DNA of 64,000 bases from an uncultured Desulfobacterales bacterium (GCA_937915545.1 CALGIJ010000030.1:1-64000), one strand, 5' to 3'. Numbered from the stretch's first letter, positions 38,300-48,313 are shown. Numbers and translations are program-made. The notes: generated by a model not told the origin, from the sequence alone.

Positions 38300-41206
38300 T
38301 TAGTTCTGAGAAACACGATTAATAACCCGTATATAACCATCAACGTCCATATTTCGCTCTGCAAGTTTTCTGAGTAGCAAATAATCATTTTTCGTTTCGA
38401 GTGGGACAGTTCTAAAAGATGCATTCGTAAAATCAACACCACCATACGAGAACGTGGTCTCCGAAATCGGCAAAACCGGCTGTCGCTTCATGTCGAATGT
38501 GTGAGATATTCGAGTATTAGATTCGACTTTCAACGGCAACAAATTCTTGCCATTTTCCTTCAATTTTGAAAAACCAGGAAAACTCCGTTTTGTGAATTGA
38601 CCAGCATTTAGAATTTTCAGAAATTCGATTGCTTGTAAATCAATGTCCTCCTCCGCAGGTATATCCACCTTGGTCTGAATTCCCATACGAGACAGCTTAA
38701 CTGAACGGTTCCCATCTTCATCCGTTCCATCCAGAACGTAGCCGCGCGTTTTTATGAATAGGCTATTGTCAGCTCGGTGCGACGGTTCGATGTATTGATA
38801 TGGCTTACCGGTATAGTCCTTAAGTGACGAAAGAACTTCCTGAGTAGCTGTGGCGATCACACCCTTTTTCAGCTGATTGATATCCATCACTGGGGAAATA
38901 AAACCATCGGTGGTTATTGCGTAGCACTTATTTCCGCTGTTGAGCAATTCACCCATCACAGCCCTGCAAACACTCGTGCAGTAGGCGGATATCGGAAAAC
39001 AGGTTAGAACTCCAGGTCGCTGACGCATGCGACCTTTTCCATGGGCGGTGTTGATCTGCTTCTTCGAAACTGATTGAGCAGTCTTTCCGTACAGATAATT
39101 CAGTAAATTCTTGTAGATAACTTTCTTGCCTTGCTGGCCTCGCAACTCCAGAAGCCGATAGACTTCCTCCGCGAACTTCGACGTAGAGCCAAAGGCGTCG
39201 TACGTTACTAATTCGCTACATTCCCAGTACTCAAGTAGACCCATCGTCACTGCTGTGTAAAATTCCGGCCATGTGATATGCGTCGTACCAGAACGTACGT
39301 AGACGAACAAATCTGTCGATTCGGCAGGAGAAAGTGGCGGCAATTCTGTTTGATCGATGCGAACCGGAAACATCGGCTCGGCATCGGTCTTGAAACGAAA
39401 TGATATTGTCAACCCCATGATTTGAAATGGACCACCTTCAATTCGCTTACGAGCTTCCTGACTTGCTGCTTGGTTCCTAAACACTCTCTGCCGCGAGAAG
39501 TCATAGTCTCTTTGCAACATCATCACGGCTGTTGGGTATGCACTTTTTAGATCCCAGTATGTGCTCGGCCCAAGGCTGCCCGTCTGGTGTACCGCATTCC
39601 AACCACCGGCATAGAATCTAGCAAATGACTCCATCTCTGGGGTGGGATACCAGCTTTCTGAACCTCCGACATTTTTGCGACGCTCCCAACCAAGGTATTT
39701 TTTTAAATTACGATCAGGTTCAGTTTTTCCTTGGGCAATTTTTGCACTGTATACTTCTTGTTCAAAAAGTCGCTCAAAATGGTTCGCAGTGTATGACGCG
39801 ACACGCGTCGACAATGGCAATCCCAATTCTATCCGGAAAAGCCGGCCAAACCACGCAACGCCCTCAGCAGATACGAGGGCATCTCGGAACCCGTATTCGC
39901 AAAAACGCCTCTGCGCGTTCGATAGCAACTCTTCCATTTGATCGATTTCGCCGGGATTGAGATCGAGTTTAGGAATCGAAATCGTTTCTCCTAGCGTTTT
40001 TAAAGCACCTACACCAAAATGAATAGTGTCGACAAAAACAAGCAATCTTTTCGGCAACGTTGGTATTGCCGATCGCTGGGTTTGTGTTAATTTTGCCCGT
40101 CGACCATCCTTGCCTCGACCGGCAACTTTCCGCCAGGTCTTATCAGCTAGCTCGGGATAGCCAGTATTGCGAAGCTCAATAGAAATGGCGATGGCAGCAT
40201 TTAGTTCTTCCGGAGTCATCCCCATTCTTTTATGATGCCCCGTCACCCATTGGTGTGCTGAGATTTGGTGCGAGTCGACCGTAGTACCGGTTAGAAGCGA
40301 GGTCGAGCCATGCCAAGTCTTGTCCCGTTTCGGCACTACGGGACAACGTTGGCGAGTCTCCCATAAATAATTTTGCCCATCCTTGCTGATCTTGATTCCG
40401 TTGATATTCCCAAGGCAGAACGCTTTGTAGGCCTCTTTCATGCTCCCTGCCTTGATAACTTCTTTAACAGTTTTGTCGCTTATCCAGCTGGGTAGCGTTA
40501 CGGCGGATTTCGGCGCGGCACCATGTGCAGAGTTTTTCGCATCCTTCGCAGCCTTGTGAGCGGCAAAGATGGAAGCAATTAAGCCCATCACATATCTGCC
40601 TTCGGCCATAGCCGCCGCATAAGTTCCTGGATCTTTATGAAAGTTATTGAGGTGCTTAATCCGAAATGTTTGTATACGCGACTCTTTCAACCATCCGCCT
40701 TCCACAAGCGAAAAATGAGCAGCAACATAAGCCGTTAAGATCTCATCAGGAACGGCCTGTGCGAGAAGTTCCACAAAATTTGATTCTGTAAACCTTAGAT
40801 CAGTAAGTATTATCAATCCCTTGCGCATTCCGTTGTGTGCGAAGTACAACTGATGGGAGAGCATCCTGGCGGTTCTCTCGTCATCATCGTTGACGAACTC
40901 TTGATACTCGGTGTCATACCCAATGTAACAGCGATGGGATTCGGTGATTTTCGTTGATTTGATGGCGTCTTCGGAATTTACCATCATCTCTTCGTCGGCA
41001 TCGACGCCTGAGTAGGTCCGTGCCGTATCCGCGATAGGAATGCCAGTTTCGGACAACACTGTCAGCTGATTAAAATCATAGCTGTCCTCGGCCGCACCAG
41101 GGAAGACGCCAATGACGACAATGGGGCATGGTGTAGCGCTCTCGTACCAGGGCAGTTTCTTGGCAAAGCGACCGATATCCCGGCACAGGTTGAATTCGGC
41201 ACTCAT
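38300..41206 (-). CDS. Family B DNA polymerase with unusual TTDG motif C and enlarged exonuclease region
   Basis: 968 aa. Polymerase motifs are in order and normally spaced: motif A YWDLKSAYPTAVMML (about residue 551), motif B KVIYKNLLNYLYGKTAQ (about 702), motif C YAITTDGF (about 765). Motif C keeps one Asp where DTDS is usual. Proofreading motifs: ExoI YDTEYQEF (about 99), an ExoII-like FVDTIHFG (about 392), ExoIII YGFRD (about 439). About 290 residues separate ExoI and ExoII, far more than in phi29-type enzymes. The start has GAGAGAGG upstream. It is not chromosomal Pol II by motif or context. It is most like the plasmid, virus or pipolin-type PolB of mobile elements. Confidence 0.85.
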   Translation of the reverse strand: MSAEFNLCRDIGRFAKKLPWYESATPCPIVVIGVFPGAAEDSYDFNQLTVLSETGIPIADTARTYSGVDADEEMMVNSEDAIKSTKITESHRCYIGYDTEYQEFVNDDDERTARMLSHQLYFAHNGMRKGLIILTDLRFTESNFVELLAQAVPDEILTAYVAAHFSLVEGGWLKESRIQTFRIKHLNNFHKDPGTYAAAMAEGRYVMGLIASIFAAHKAAKDAKNSAHGAAPKSAVTLPSWISDKTVKEVIKAGSMKEAYKAFCLGNINGIKISKDGQNYLWETRQRCPVVPKRDKTWHGSTSLLTGTTVDSHQISAHQWVTGHHKRMGMTPEELNAAIAISIELRNTGYPELADKTWRKVAGRGKDGRRAKLTQTQRSAIPTLPKRLLVFVDTIHFGVGALKTLGETISIPKLDLNPGEIDQMEELLSNAQRRFCEYGFRDALVSAEGVAWFGRLFRIELGLPLSTRVASYTANHFERLFEQEVYSAKIAQGKTEPDRNLKKYLGWERRKNVGGSESWYPTPEMESFARFYAGGWNAVHQTGSLGPSTYWDLKSAYPTAVMMLQRDYDFSRQRVFRNQAASQEARKRIEGGPFQIMGLTISFRFKTDAEPMFPVRIDQTELPPLSPAESTDLFVYVRSGTTHITWPEFYTAVTMGLLEYWECSELVTYDAFGSTSKFAEEVYRLLELRGQQGKKVIYKNLLNYLYGKTAQSVSKKQINTAHGKGRMRQRPGVLTCFPISAYCTSVCRAVMGELLNSGNKCYAITTDGFISPVMDINQLKKGVIATATQEVLSSLKDYTGKPYQYIEPSHRADNSLFIKTRGYVLDGTDEDGNRSVKLSRMGIQTKVDIPAEEDIDLQAIEFLKILNAGQFTKRSFPGFSKLKENGKNLLPLKVESNTRISHTFDMKRQPVLPISETTFSYGGVDFTNASFRTVPLETKNDYLLLRKLAERNMDVDGYIRVINRVSQN

Positions 41207-41214
41207 GAAAGGCC

Positions 41215-41330
41215 TCTCTCATTAGACAAATATGATGGTGACACGTGAGATTCAATATACCCCACGAATTAGAGGGCAATATTAACGCATTATCAGCGGT
41301 GTTATACCAGAGCATTGATTTTCTTGCACT
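41215..41330. repeat. R2 repeat unit A (upstream of PolB)
   Basis: A ~110 bp unit overlapping the PolB promoter region. Landmarks: GTGAGATTCAATATA, AATATTAACGCATTATCAG, and AGAGCATTGATTTTCTTGC, then ACTCT. The same landmarks in order occur at 41440-41552 and 52062-52177. Confidence 0.55.
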
Positions 41331-41369
41331 CTCGAAGGGGCTGCGTGTGTGAGGTGCAGTGGTCGGTGA

Positions 41370-41552
41370 AGGGGCACAGGGTAGATTTTGAATCGATCAA
41401 TGCCCCACCGCAATCTTATTTGAAGCCCTCACTAGACAAGTAGTATAGCTGCTCGTGATGTTTAATATATATCCCTTGTTATAGATGGTAATAATCACGT
41501 ATTATCAGAACTATTAATCAGGAGCGATGATTTTACATCGCTCCAAAAGGAA
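41370..41552. repeat. R2 repeat unit B (left border of defence cargo)
   Basis: Contains a GGGGCA...TGCCCC inverted repeat (41377-41412), GTGATGTTTAATATATATCC, TAATAATCACGTATTATCA and a perfect 9-bp hairpin GGAGCGATG-ATTTTA-CATCGCTCC. A direct repeat of the sequence at 51980-52177. Confidence 0.6.
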
Positions 41553-41779
41553 CTGCATTGCTAGCACTGTCTCAACGATGCGTTCGAGTTGCATTGATTG
41601 AGAAAGATCGACCCGGCCCCGGAAGGTTCCATAATGGACGCTCCTCCTCCCCAGTGGTGATTTGATATTAAAAAGATAGCAAATCACCTCACAGGAACAG
41701 CTTTCTTGCAGTATCTCCTGTAAATTGTTATAAAAACCTCAGTTGTGTGAAATTGATTCTGAACATAGTGAGGTGCACC
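41553..41779. other. Leader of the defence operon
   Basis: About 230 bp with no gene seen. It should contain the promoter of the mrr-like gene. No -35/-10 pair stands out. Confidence 0.3.
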
Positions 41780-42703
41780 GTGGCCGTCCCGGATTTCCAA
41801 GCATTTTTCTTGCCTATGCTCAAATTTGCGGCTGATGGCAAGATGCACAGCCTTCAGGAAGCGTACCACGCGCTGTCGGACCATTTCGAATTGACGGATA
41901 CTGACCGGAAAGAAATGCTGCCGAGTGGCACTCAGGCCATCTATAAGAATCGCATCGCCTGGGCCAGAACGTATCTTGCCAAGGCGATGCTCCTCGAAAG
42001 CCCAAAACGTGGATCGTTTTGCATAACTGGACGCGGAAAAGAGATGCTGGCCAGCAAACCAGCAACATTGAGAGTGCATCACCTTAAGGCCTTCCCCGAG
42101 TTTGTGGCCTTCCACGGCCAGGGTGGAGAGGCCGGCAAGATAGCAGAAGACCCTGCCACCCTCAGCGCAGGAGAAGAGAAATCTTCAACGCCAGACGAAA
42201 TCTTCGAAATGGCATATCAGGAACTTCGCTCTGGTTTGGCTGCGGAACTCCTGTCCCTCGTTTCGAACAACTCCCCGGAATTTTTTGAGCGGCTTGTCGT
42301 CAAGCTTCTCGTCAAAATGGGGTATGGCGGGTCCATTAAGGACGCCGGGGAAGCCATTGGAAAAATCTGCGATGAAGGTATTGATGGCATCATTAAGGAG
42401 GATAAGCTCGGTCTGGATGTCATCTATATCCAGGCCAAGCGATGGCAAGGGTCGGTTGGCAGGCCGGAGATCCAGAAATTTGTTGGTGCTCTCCATGGGC
42501 AACGCGCCAAGAAGGGCGTGTTCATTACCACCGGCAGCTTTACCAAGGATGCTCAGCAATATGTTGCGACGATTGATCCCAAGGTTGTGCTCATCGACGG
42601 GAGAAGGCTTGTCGAGTTGATGATCGACCATAATCTAGGGGTGTCAATCTCGGAAACGTATGAAATTAAAAAGATAGATTCGGATTTCTTTGGCGAAGGA
42701 TGA
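41780..42703 (+). CDS. Mrr-like restriction endonuclease
   Basis: 307 aa from a GTG at 41780 (AGTGAGG upstream), matching the usual Mrr start (VPDFQAFFLPML). Residues about 1-90 form the Mrr_N winged helix (LKFAADGKMHSLQEAYHALS). Residues about 160-290 form the Mrr catalytic domain of the PD-(D/E)xK fold: LLVKMGYGGS, DEGIDGIIKED with the catalytic Asp, and VIYIQAKRWQ supplying QxK. Such enzymes cut modified DNA (type IV restriction). It is the first gene of a plus-strand run with the SNF2 helicase 26 bp downstream, so here it may serve a helicase complex. Confidence 0.88.
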   Translation: MAVPDFQAFFLPMLKFAADGKMHSLQEAYHALSDHFELTDTDRKEMLPSGTQAIYKNRIAWARTYLAKAMLLESPKRGSFCITGRGKEMLASKPATLRVHHLKAFPEFVAFHGQGGEAGKIAEDPATLSAGEEKSSTPDEIFEMAYQELRSGLAAELLSLVSNNSPEFFERLVVKLLVKMGYGGSIKDAGEAIGKICDEGIDGIIKEDKLGLDVIYIQAKRWQGSVGRPEIQKFVGALHGQRAKKGVFITTGSFTKDAQQYVATIDPKVVLIDGRRLVELMIDHNLGVSISETYEIKKIDSDFFGEG

Positions 42704-42729
42704 TCAACAGGTAGTCTCAAACTAAATTC

Positions 42730-45573
42730 ATGAGCCAATACCAGTCGGCCTATTTTGCCTATGAACTGACCAAGCGGCATTCTCTGCACGATTCAGAGAA
42801 GCTTGCTTGCGTATTGGCCGATGCCCAGGTCGATCTCAATCCGCATCAACTTGATGCCGCACTTTTCGCTTTCAAATCACCGTTATCAAAAGGTTCTATC
42901 CTCGCCGATGAGGTTGGTTTAGGCAAGACCATTGAAGCAGGACTGGTGATAGCCCAGAAATGGTCGGAAGGCAAACGGCGCATCATAATCATCACCCCGG
43001 CCAATCTCCGCAAACAGTGGGCACTGGAAATGGCCGACAAGTTCTACCTCCCAGCCATCATTCTGGAGTCGAAGAACTACCGGGAAAAGCTGCGTGGCGG
43101 CATGACCAACCCCTTTGTCCAAAACGCCCTGATTATCTGCTCCTACCAGTTTGCCGCCCGGTATGCCGATGTACTGGTAGCCATGAATTGGGACCTGGCG
43201 GTAATCGACGAAGCCCACAGGCTCCGCAATGTCTATAAACCGGACAACAAGATTGCCAAGGCCATCAAAATAGCCCTTGCCAACTCCCCCAAGGTCCTGC
43301 TTACCGCCACCCCCTTACAGAATTCGCTCCTTGAGCTGTATGGTCTGGTGAGCATTATTGATGATTATGCCTTTGGCGACCTGAAGAGCTACAAGGCCCA
43401 GTATTCACGGATCAACGGCAACGCAACCTTTGACGAACTTAAACGCCGGCTGTCGCCGCTCTGTCACCGTACCCTGCGTCGCCAAGTACTGGAATATATC
43501 CGCTACACCAACCGTATCCCCATCACCGAGGACTTCTTCCCCTCCGACGACGAACTCGCCCTCTATGAGATGGTGTCGGAGTATTTACGCAGGCCAAAGC
43601 TGTACGCTCTGCCCAACTCCCAACGCCAGCTCACTACCCTCATTCTCCGCAAACTTCTAGCCTCATCCACCTTTGCCATTGCCGGTGCCCTTGAATCCCT
43701 GGCTAACCGGCTCAAGAAAGAACTACGGCAAGCCAAGCCTGAAGCGACAATAAACGATCTCGGGCAAGATTATGAGGACTACGATAACGATGTGGAAGAA
43801 TGGGACGAGGACGACGAGAAGGAAGAATTATCTGACGCCGACCGGGAAGCAATCGCCCGCGAAATAGAAGAGCTTGAGACCTTCAGAGACATAGCCGTTG
43901 AGATCAGCGAGAATGCCAAGGGCCAGGCGCTGCTGAATGCCTTGCGGCATGGTTTTGCCAAAGCCAAGGAATTGCATTCCGCAGAGAAGGCCATCATCTT
44001 CACCGAATCTCGTCGCACCCAGACGTACTTGGTACGATTGCTTTCCGAACAAGGCTACGCAGGTCGAATCGTTTTATTCAACGGCACCAATAGCGACCCC
44101 GAATCCCAGCAAATATACAAAGAGTGGTTGTCCCAGAACGCCAATACCGACCGGGTATCCGGCTCAAAGAGTGCCGATATGCGGGCCGCTCTGGTGGATC
44201 GCTTCAAGGAATCAGCCCAGATAATGATTGCCACCGAAGCTGGCGCGGAAGGCATCAATCTGCAATTCTGCTCGATGGTAGTAAATTTTGACCTGCCCTG
44301 GAATCCCCAGCGGATTGAGCAACGAATAGGGCGCTGTCATCGGTACGGCCAAAAGCATGATGTGGTGGTAATCAACTTCATCAACCGCAAAAACGCTGCT
44401 GACCAGCGTGTCTATGAACTGTTGGCCGAGAAATTCCAGCTCTTCTCCGGCGTTTTTGGTGCCAGTGACGAGGTGTTGGGGATTATCGAATCCGGTGTTG
44501 GTTTTGAGAAGCGGATTGCCGCCATTTATCAGAACTGCCGGACCTCCGATGAAATCGAAGCCGAATTCACTTTTCTGCGCGAGGAGATGGAGGCCAATAT
44601 CACCGCCACCATGGCCGATACCCGCAAGAAACTTCTGGAAAATTTTGATGCTGAAGTCCATGACCGGCTGCGGGTCAATCTGGCCGAGAGCCGCGAGTAT
44701 CTGGGCAAATACGAGACCATGCTCTGGCGGCTGACCAGGAACGAACTGGATAGCACAGCCCTCTTCGATGACAACAAGCTGACCTTTACGCTGCGCGAGA
44801 CCAGTTCTTTAGGTGCGGCTATTCCTGCTGGAATCTATACACTGGCTCGACAAGTAACGGAGGCGCATAGGTACCGCCTTGGGCATCCCCTGGCGCAAGC
44901 CTTGATTCATCGTGCCAAGAGCCGCAATCTCCCCCTTGCCAAGCTTACCTTCAACTATACTGCATGGCCGCAAAAGGCTGTTGCTCTTGAACCTCTTGTT
45001 GGTAAAAGCGGCTTACTGCACCTCACCCAGCTTGTTATTTCCGGCGCTGACGAGCAAGACCACCTGTTGCTATGTACCATAACCGATAACGGTGCAACAG
45101 TTGCAGAGGAAGCAGCACGCCGTTTCTTTGACCTCCCTTCAGATGTACAATCTTTACCTCAGGCTTTGCCGCAGGTATCTGCACTGGAGACAGAAACTCA
45201 AGGACGCAAACAGGCAATACTGACAGAACTTGCCCGGAAACAGGCGCAGTGGTTTGATGAAGAAATCGACAAGCTGAACAATTGGGCAGAGGATAAACGG
45301 CGCGGCCTGAAAACGGAGCTGAAGGACTATGACGATTTGATTGGCGAGCTGAAAAAAGAGGCTCGCCTGGCGGTCAATCTCCCGGAAAAGCTGGCCGCAC
45401 AAAAGAAGATCCGCGACTTGGACGGCAAGCGCAATACCGCCTGGAAAGAGTACGACCAGGCCGCCAGAATCATAGAAGAACAGAAAGACATCTTGCTTGA
45501 CAGCGTAGAAGCACGGCTACAGCAGACAGTTGAGGAACATACCATTTTTACCATCGCATGGAGTATTCGATGA
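42730..45573 (+). CDS. SNF2/RapA-type helicase-translocase
   Basis: 947 aa superfamily 2 ATPase of the RapA/HepA-like SNF2 group. Motifs: I LADEVGLGKTIEA (about residue 58), II VIDEAHRLRN (about 158), III LTATPLQNS, V ATEAGAEGINLQF (about 500), VI QRIGRCHRYGQ (about 535). An acidic insertion (about 345-375, DYEDYDNDVEEWDEDDEKEE) sits between the lobes and a long coiled coil ends the protein (about 810-930). It would translocate on double-stranded DNA. Its place between mrr and the type III mod/res genes suggests a multi-gene restriction system. Confidence 0.88.
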   Translation: MSQYQSAYFAYELTKRHSLHDSEKLACVLADAQVDLNPHQLDAALFAFKSPLSKGSILADEVGLGKTIEAGLVIAQKWSEGKRRIIIITPANLRKQWALEMADKFYLPAIILESKNYREKLRGGMTNPFVQNALIICSYQFAARYADVLVAMNWDLAVIDEAHRLRNVYKPDNKIAKAIKIALANSPKVLLTATPLQNSLLELYGLVSIIDDYAFGDLKSYKAQYSRINGNATFDELKRRLSPLCHRTLRRQVLEYIRYTNRIPITEDFFPSDDELALYEMVSEYLRRPKLYALPNSQRQLTTLILRKLLASSTFAIAGALESLANRLKKELRQAKPEATINDLGQDYEDYDNDVEEWDEDDEKEELSDADREAIAREIEELETFRDIAVEISENAKGQALLNALRHGFAKAKELHSAEKAIIFTESRRTQTYLVRLLSEQGYAGRIVLFNGTNSDPESQQIYKEWLSQNANTDRVSGSKSADMRAALVDRFKESAQIMIATEAGAEGINLQFCSMVVNFDLPWNPQRIEQRIGRCHRYGQKHDVVVINFINRKNAADQRVYELLAEKFQLFSGVFGASDEVLGIIESGVGFEKRIAAIYQNCRTSDEIEAEFTFLREEMEANITATMADTRKKLLENFDAEVHDRLRVNLAESREYLGKYETMLWRLTRNELDSTALFDDNKLTFTLRETSSLGAAIPAGIYTLARQVTEAHRYRLGHPLAQALIHRAKSRNLPLAKLTFNYTAWPQKAVALEPLVGKSGLLHLTQLVISGADEQDHLLLCTITDNGATVAEEAARRFFDLPSDVQSLPQALPQVSALETETQGRKQAILTELARKQAQWFDEEIDKLNNWAEDKRRGLKTELKDYDDLIGELKKEARLAVNLPEKLAAQKKIRDLDGKRNTAWKEYDQAARIIEEQKDILLDSVEARLQQTVEEHTIFTIAWSIR

Positions 45574-45642
45574 CTTGCGACGGAGAATCTGGCTGTACCA
45601 TAACAAACAGGGAACTTGCGGTGTTATCTGGGGAGGGAGAGA

Positions 45643-46131
45643 TTGAAGAAATACTGTGTCTATGTGGTTGAAACGGAACGCGCACTCCCTGCCGAGGGTA
45701 ATGATTCGCTGACTCTTTCAAGAAAAAAGTACTCCGAATTCCTCTGTTTGCTCAGCAGTCGTAAAGCATTAGACGCGATTTTGCAGAGCCAAACTTTTCG
45801 TTGTGCTTCGTGCCTCTCCTTTTCGCTCCCCGCAAAGACGCTGTATTCAGCATTGGCAAAAATCCAAACTGATGATGAGGTTGCGGAGATGATGGTTTTC
45901 GCCTTACGAAGGCCTACTGAATTTGGTGAGGGAGATATTTATCTTTTAGATCAACCCGGCGAAATTCGTGAGAAAATGTTTCGTGACACTGATGAATACC
46001 AGGAAATGCAGGATGTTTTTGCAGACGGTAATTACATAATCGAATACGGCGAGGTCTGCCGCTTTCCTTTCGAGGAAGTCGTTTTTATCTTCGACAGGGC
46101 CTGCAGCTGTACCCGTATTTTACACGCCTGA
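45643..46131 (+). CDS. Hypothetical protein of the restriction operon
   Basis: 162 aa from a TTG at 45643, preferred because GGAGGG ends 5 nt before it. The frame runs back to 45616. No family recognised. Two Cys pairs are visible (FRCASCLSF and ACSCTRI), with a middle part rich in helix (SALAKIQTDDEVAEMMVFAL). The position between SNF2 and Mod genes is often occupied by a small protein such as DUF4391 in related operons, but this sequence does not look like DUF4391. Confidence 0.55.
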   Translation: MKKYCVYVVETERALPAEGNDSLTLSRKKYSEFLCLLSSRKALDAILQSQTFRCASCLSFSLPAKTLYSALAKIQTDDEVAEMMVFALRRPTEFGEGDIYLLDQPGEIREKMFRDTDEYQEMQDVFADGNYIIEYGEVCRFPFEEVVFIFDRACSCTRILHA

Positions 46132-46176
46132 TGATGGGCTTGAACCAGGCCATTTCAGCAAAGGAACCACACAAAT

Positions 46177-48195
46177 ATGACAGCAGAAAAGATGAATGGC
46201 GCTTCCCTTGATGTCGCCGCCGATAACCGGCAACGGTTGAAACAGCTCTTCCCCACCGTCTTTACCGAGACGGTGGATGCAAACGGCAAGTTGGTGGAGT
46301 CTGTTGATTTTGAGAAGCTCAAGGCCGAGCTGGGCACCTTCACCGACCCTTTTGCAAACAGGCGGGAACGCTACGGCATGGACTGGCCCGGCAAGAAAGA
46401 GGCGCTGAAGCTGATTCAGACTGTCAGTACCGCTACCTTGAAGCCCTGTCGGGAAGAGTCGGTCAATTTTGATACCACCGAGAATCTGTTTATTGAAGGC
46501 GACAATCTGGAAGTCCTCAAGCTGCTGCAGAAGAGCTATTACGGCAAGGTGAAGATGATTTATATCGACCCGCCGTATAACACCGGCAAGGAGTTTATAT
46601 ACCCAGATAATTATTCAGAGACGCTGGAAACCTATTTAGAATATGCCGGATTGGTTGATGGTGATGGCAAGAAATTCTCCACCAATACAGCCAAGGAGGG
46701 GCGTTTCCATACCAAGTGGCTGAATATGATGTACCCGCGATTATATTTGGCGCGTAACCTGCTGCGTGATGACGGCGTTATTTTCATCTCAATTGATGAT
46801 AACGAAATTACTAACCTAAGAAAATTATGCGATGAAATTTATGGGGAGGAGAATTGGGTAGGGACGATAATTTGGAAAAATGCAACTGACAATAATCCTA
46901 CAAACATTGCAATTGAGCATGAAAATATTCATGTCTACGCAAAGTCAAAAATCCAACTCGAAGGTGTTTGGAAGTCAAAAGTATCTGATATTAAAAATGT
47001 GTTAGTTTCAAAGGGTAACGATCTTGTTGAAATCCATAATGATCCTGAAGATCTTCAACAAGCATACACAGAATGGTTCCGTGAGAATAAAATTTTTTTA
47101 GGGGAATTGGACCGCTATAAATATATCGATAAAGGTGGAGTCTATACTGGAAGTCAAAGTGTGCATAACCCAGGAAGAGAAGGATATCGTTACGATGTAC
47201 CTCATCCAAACACAGGTTTGCCATGCAAAGAACCACTCATGGGATATAGATTTCCTGAAAAAACGATGAAAGAGCTGCTCGACCAAAAACGGATACTTTT
47301 TGGAGATGACCACACAAAGATTATTGAATTGAAAGTTTATGCTGCTGATTACGAGGAGAAATTGTCAAGTGTCTTTGAGTTAGATGGCAGGCTTGGGCCT
47401 TATGACTTGAAGCATCTTTTTCCCGAATTGAAAAAGAGTTTCACAAATCCTAAGCCGGTACAATTGCTACTCCAACACCTTCCATTTGTTCTTAATCCAA
47501 ACGATAAAATTATTGATTTTTTTGCAGGTTCTGCCACAACAGCTCATGCCGTTATGCAACTTAATGCCAGCGACGGTGGGAACCGCAAGTTCATCATGGT
47601 TCAGCTCCCCGAACCCTGCCCAGATGACAGCGAGGCTTTCAAGGTCGGCTTCAAAACCATCGCTGACATCGGCAAAGAACGCATCCGCCGCGTCATCAAG
47701 AGACTCGAAACGGAACAAAACGGCAAACTTCCATTCGACAACGCATCCCCCCAGGATAGAGGATTCAAGGTTCTGAAACTCGATAAATCCAACTTCAAAC
47801 AGTGGCAACCCCTCCCACCTGACGCCGAGCCGGAAACCCTCGTCAAACAGCTCAAACTCTTTATCGACCATATCGACGCCAAGGCCAGCCCGGAAGACCT
47901 GCTCTATGAAATCCTCATCAAAGCTGGCTTTCCACCGAGCGAACGCATCGAGACGCTGACTCTGGCAGGCAAGACGGTCTATTCCATCGCCGGGAACGGC
48001 TTGCTCCTCTGCCTGGAAGACCAGGTGAGCGCCGAGCTTATCAACGCCGTGGCCGCAGCCGAGCCAATGCAGTTCATCTGCCTGGATGCAGCTTTTGGCG
48101 GCAATGACCAGCTCAAGGCCAACGCCGTGCAGACCTTCGCCGCTCGCAACATGGGCAAGGAAAAGCACAATCAAACTGTCTTCAAAACAGTCTAA
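46177..48195 (+). CDS. Type III DNA methyltransferase (Mod subunit)
   Basis: 672 aa adenine-N6 methyltransferase of the beta class: motif IV IYIDPPYNTG (about residue 132) comes before motif I DFFAGSATTAHAV (about 447). The target-recognition region (about 225-430) is markedly more AT-rich than the rest, which is typical for exchange of specificity domains in Mod proteins. It would modify one strand of an asymmetric site and direct the Res subunit encoded downstream. The N terminus (FPTVFTE, then DWPGKKEAL) is typical of Mod. There are no frameshifts or repeats suggesting phase variation. Confidence 0.9.
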   Translation: MTAEKMNGASLDVAADNRQRLKQLFPTVFTETVDANGKLVESVDFEKLKAELGTFTDPFANRRERYGMDWPGKKEALKLIQTVSTATLKPCREESVNFDTTENLFIEGDNLEVLKLLQKSYYGKVKMIYIDPPYNTGKEFIYPDNYSETLETYLEYAGLVDGDGKKFSTNTAKEGRFHTKWLNMMYPRLYLARNLLRDDGVIFISIDDNEITNLRKLCDEIYGEENWVGTIIWKNATDNNPTNIAIEHENIHVYAKSKIQLEGVWKSKVSDIKNVLVSKGNDLVEIHNDPEDLQQAYTEWFRENKIFLGELDRYKYIDKGGVYTGSQSVHNPGREGYRYDVPHPNTGLPCKEPLMGYRFPEKTMKELLDQKRILFGDDHTKIIELKVYAADYEEKLSSVFELDGRLGPYDLKHLFPELKKSFTNPKPVQLLLQHLPFVLNPNDKIIDFFAGSATTAHAVMQLNASDGGNRKFIMVQLPEPCPDDSEAFKVGFKTIADIGKERIRRVIKRLETEQNGKLPFDNASPQDRGFKVLKLDKSNFKQWQPLPPDAEPETLVKQLKLFIDHIDAKASPEDLLYEILIKAGFPPSERIETLTLAGKTVYSIAGNGLLLCLEDQVSAELINAVAAAEPMQFICLDAAFGGNDQLKANAVQTFAARNMGKEKHNQTVFKTV

Positions 48196-48313
48196 CGAGG
48201 GAGGACAAAATGACGGAACACTCTCTCGCTGTCTTGCGAGTCGGTTACAAATTGTCACCGACTGAAATTGGAGGCTACAGACGGCCAAAAAATATCAATG
48301 ACGGTGAAGTGGC

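Noticed and set aside
38300..41206. Chromosomal DNA polymerase II (polB) identity
   Set aside because: Motif C is TTDG and not DTDS-like, the exonuclease region is enlarged, and the context is a mobile element with unknown genes.
47467..48288. 273-aa minus-strand open frame
   Set aside because: Antisense to the 3' third of mod, with no recognisable domain.
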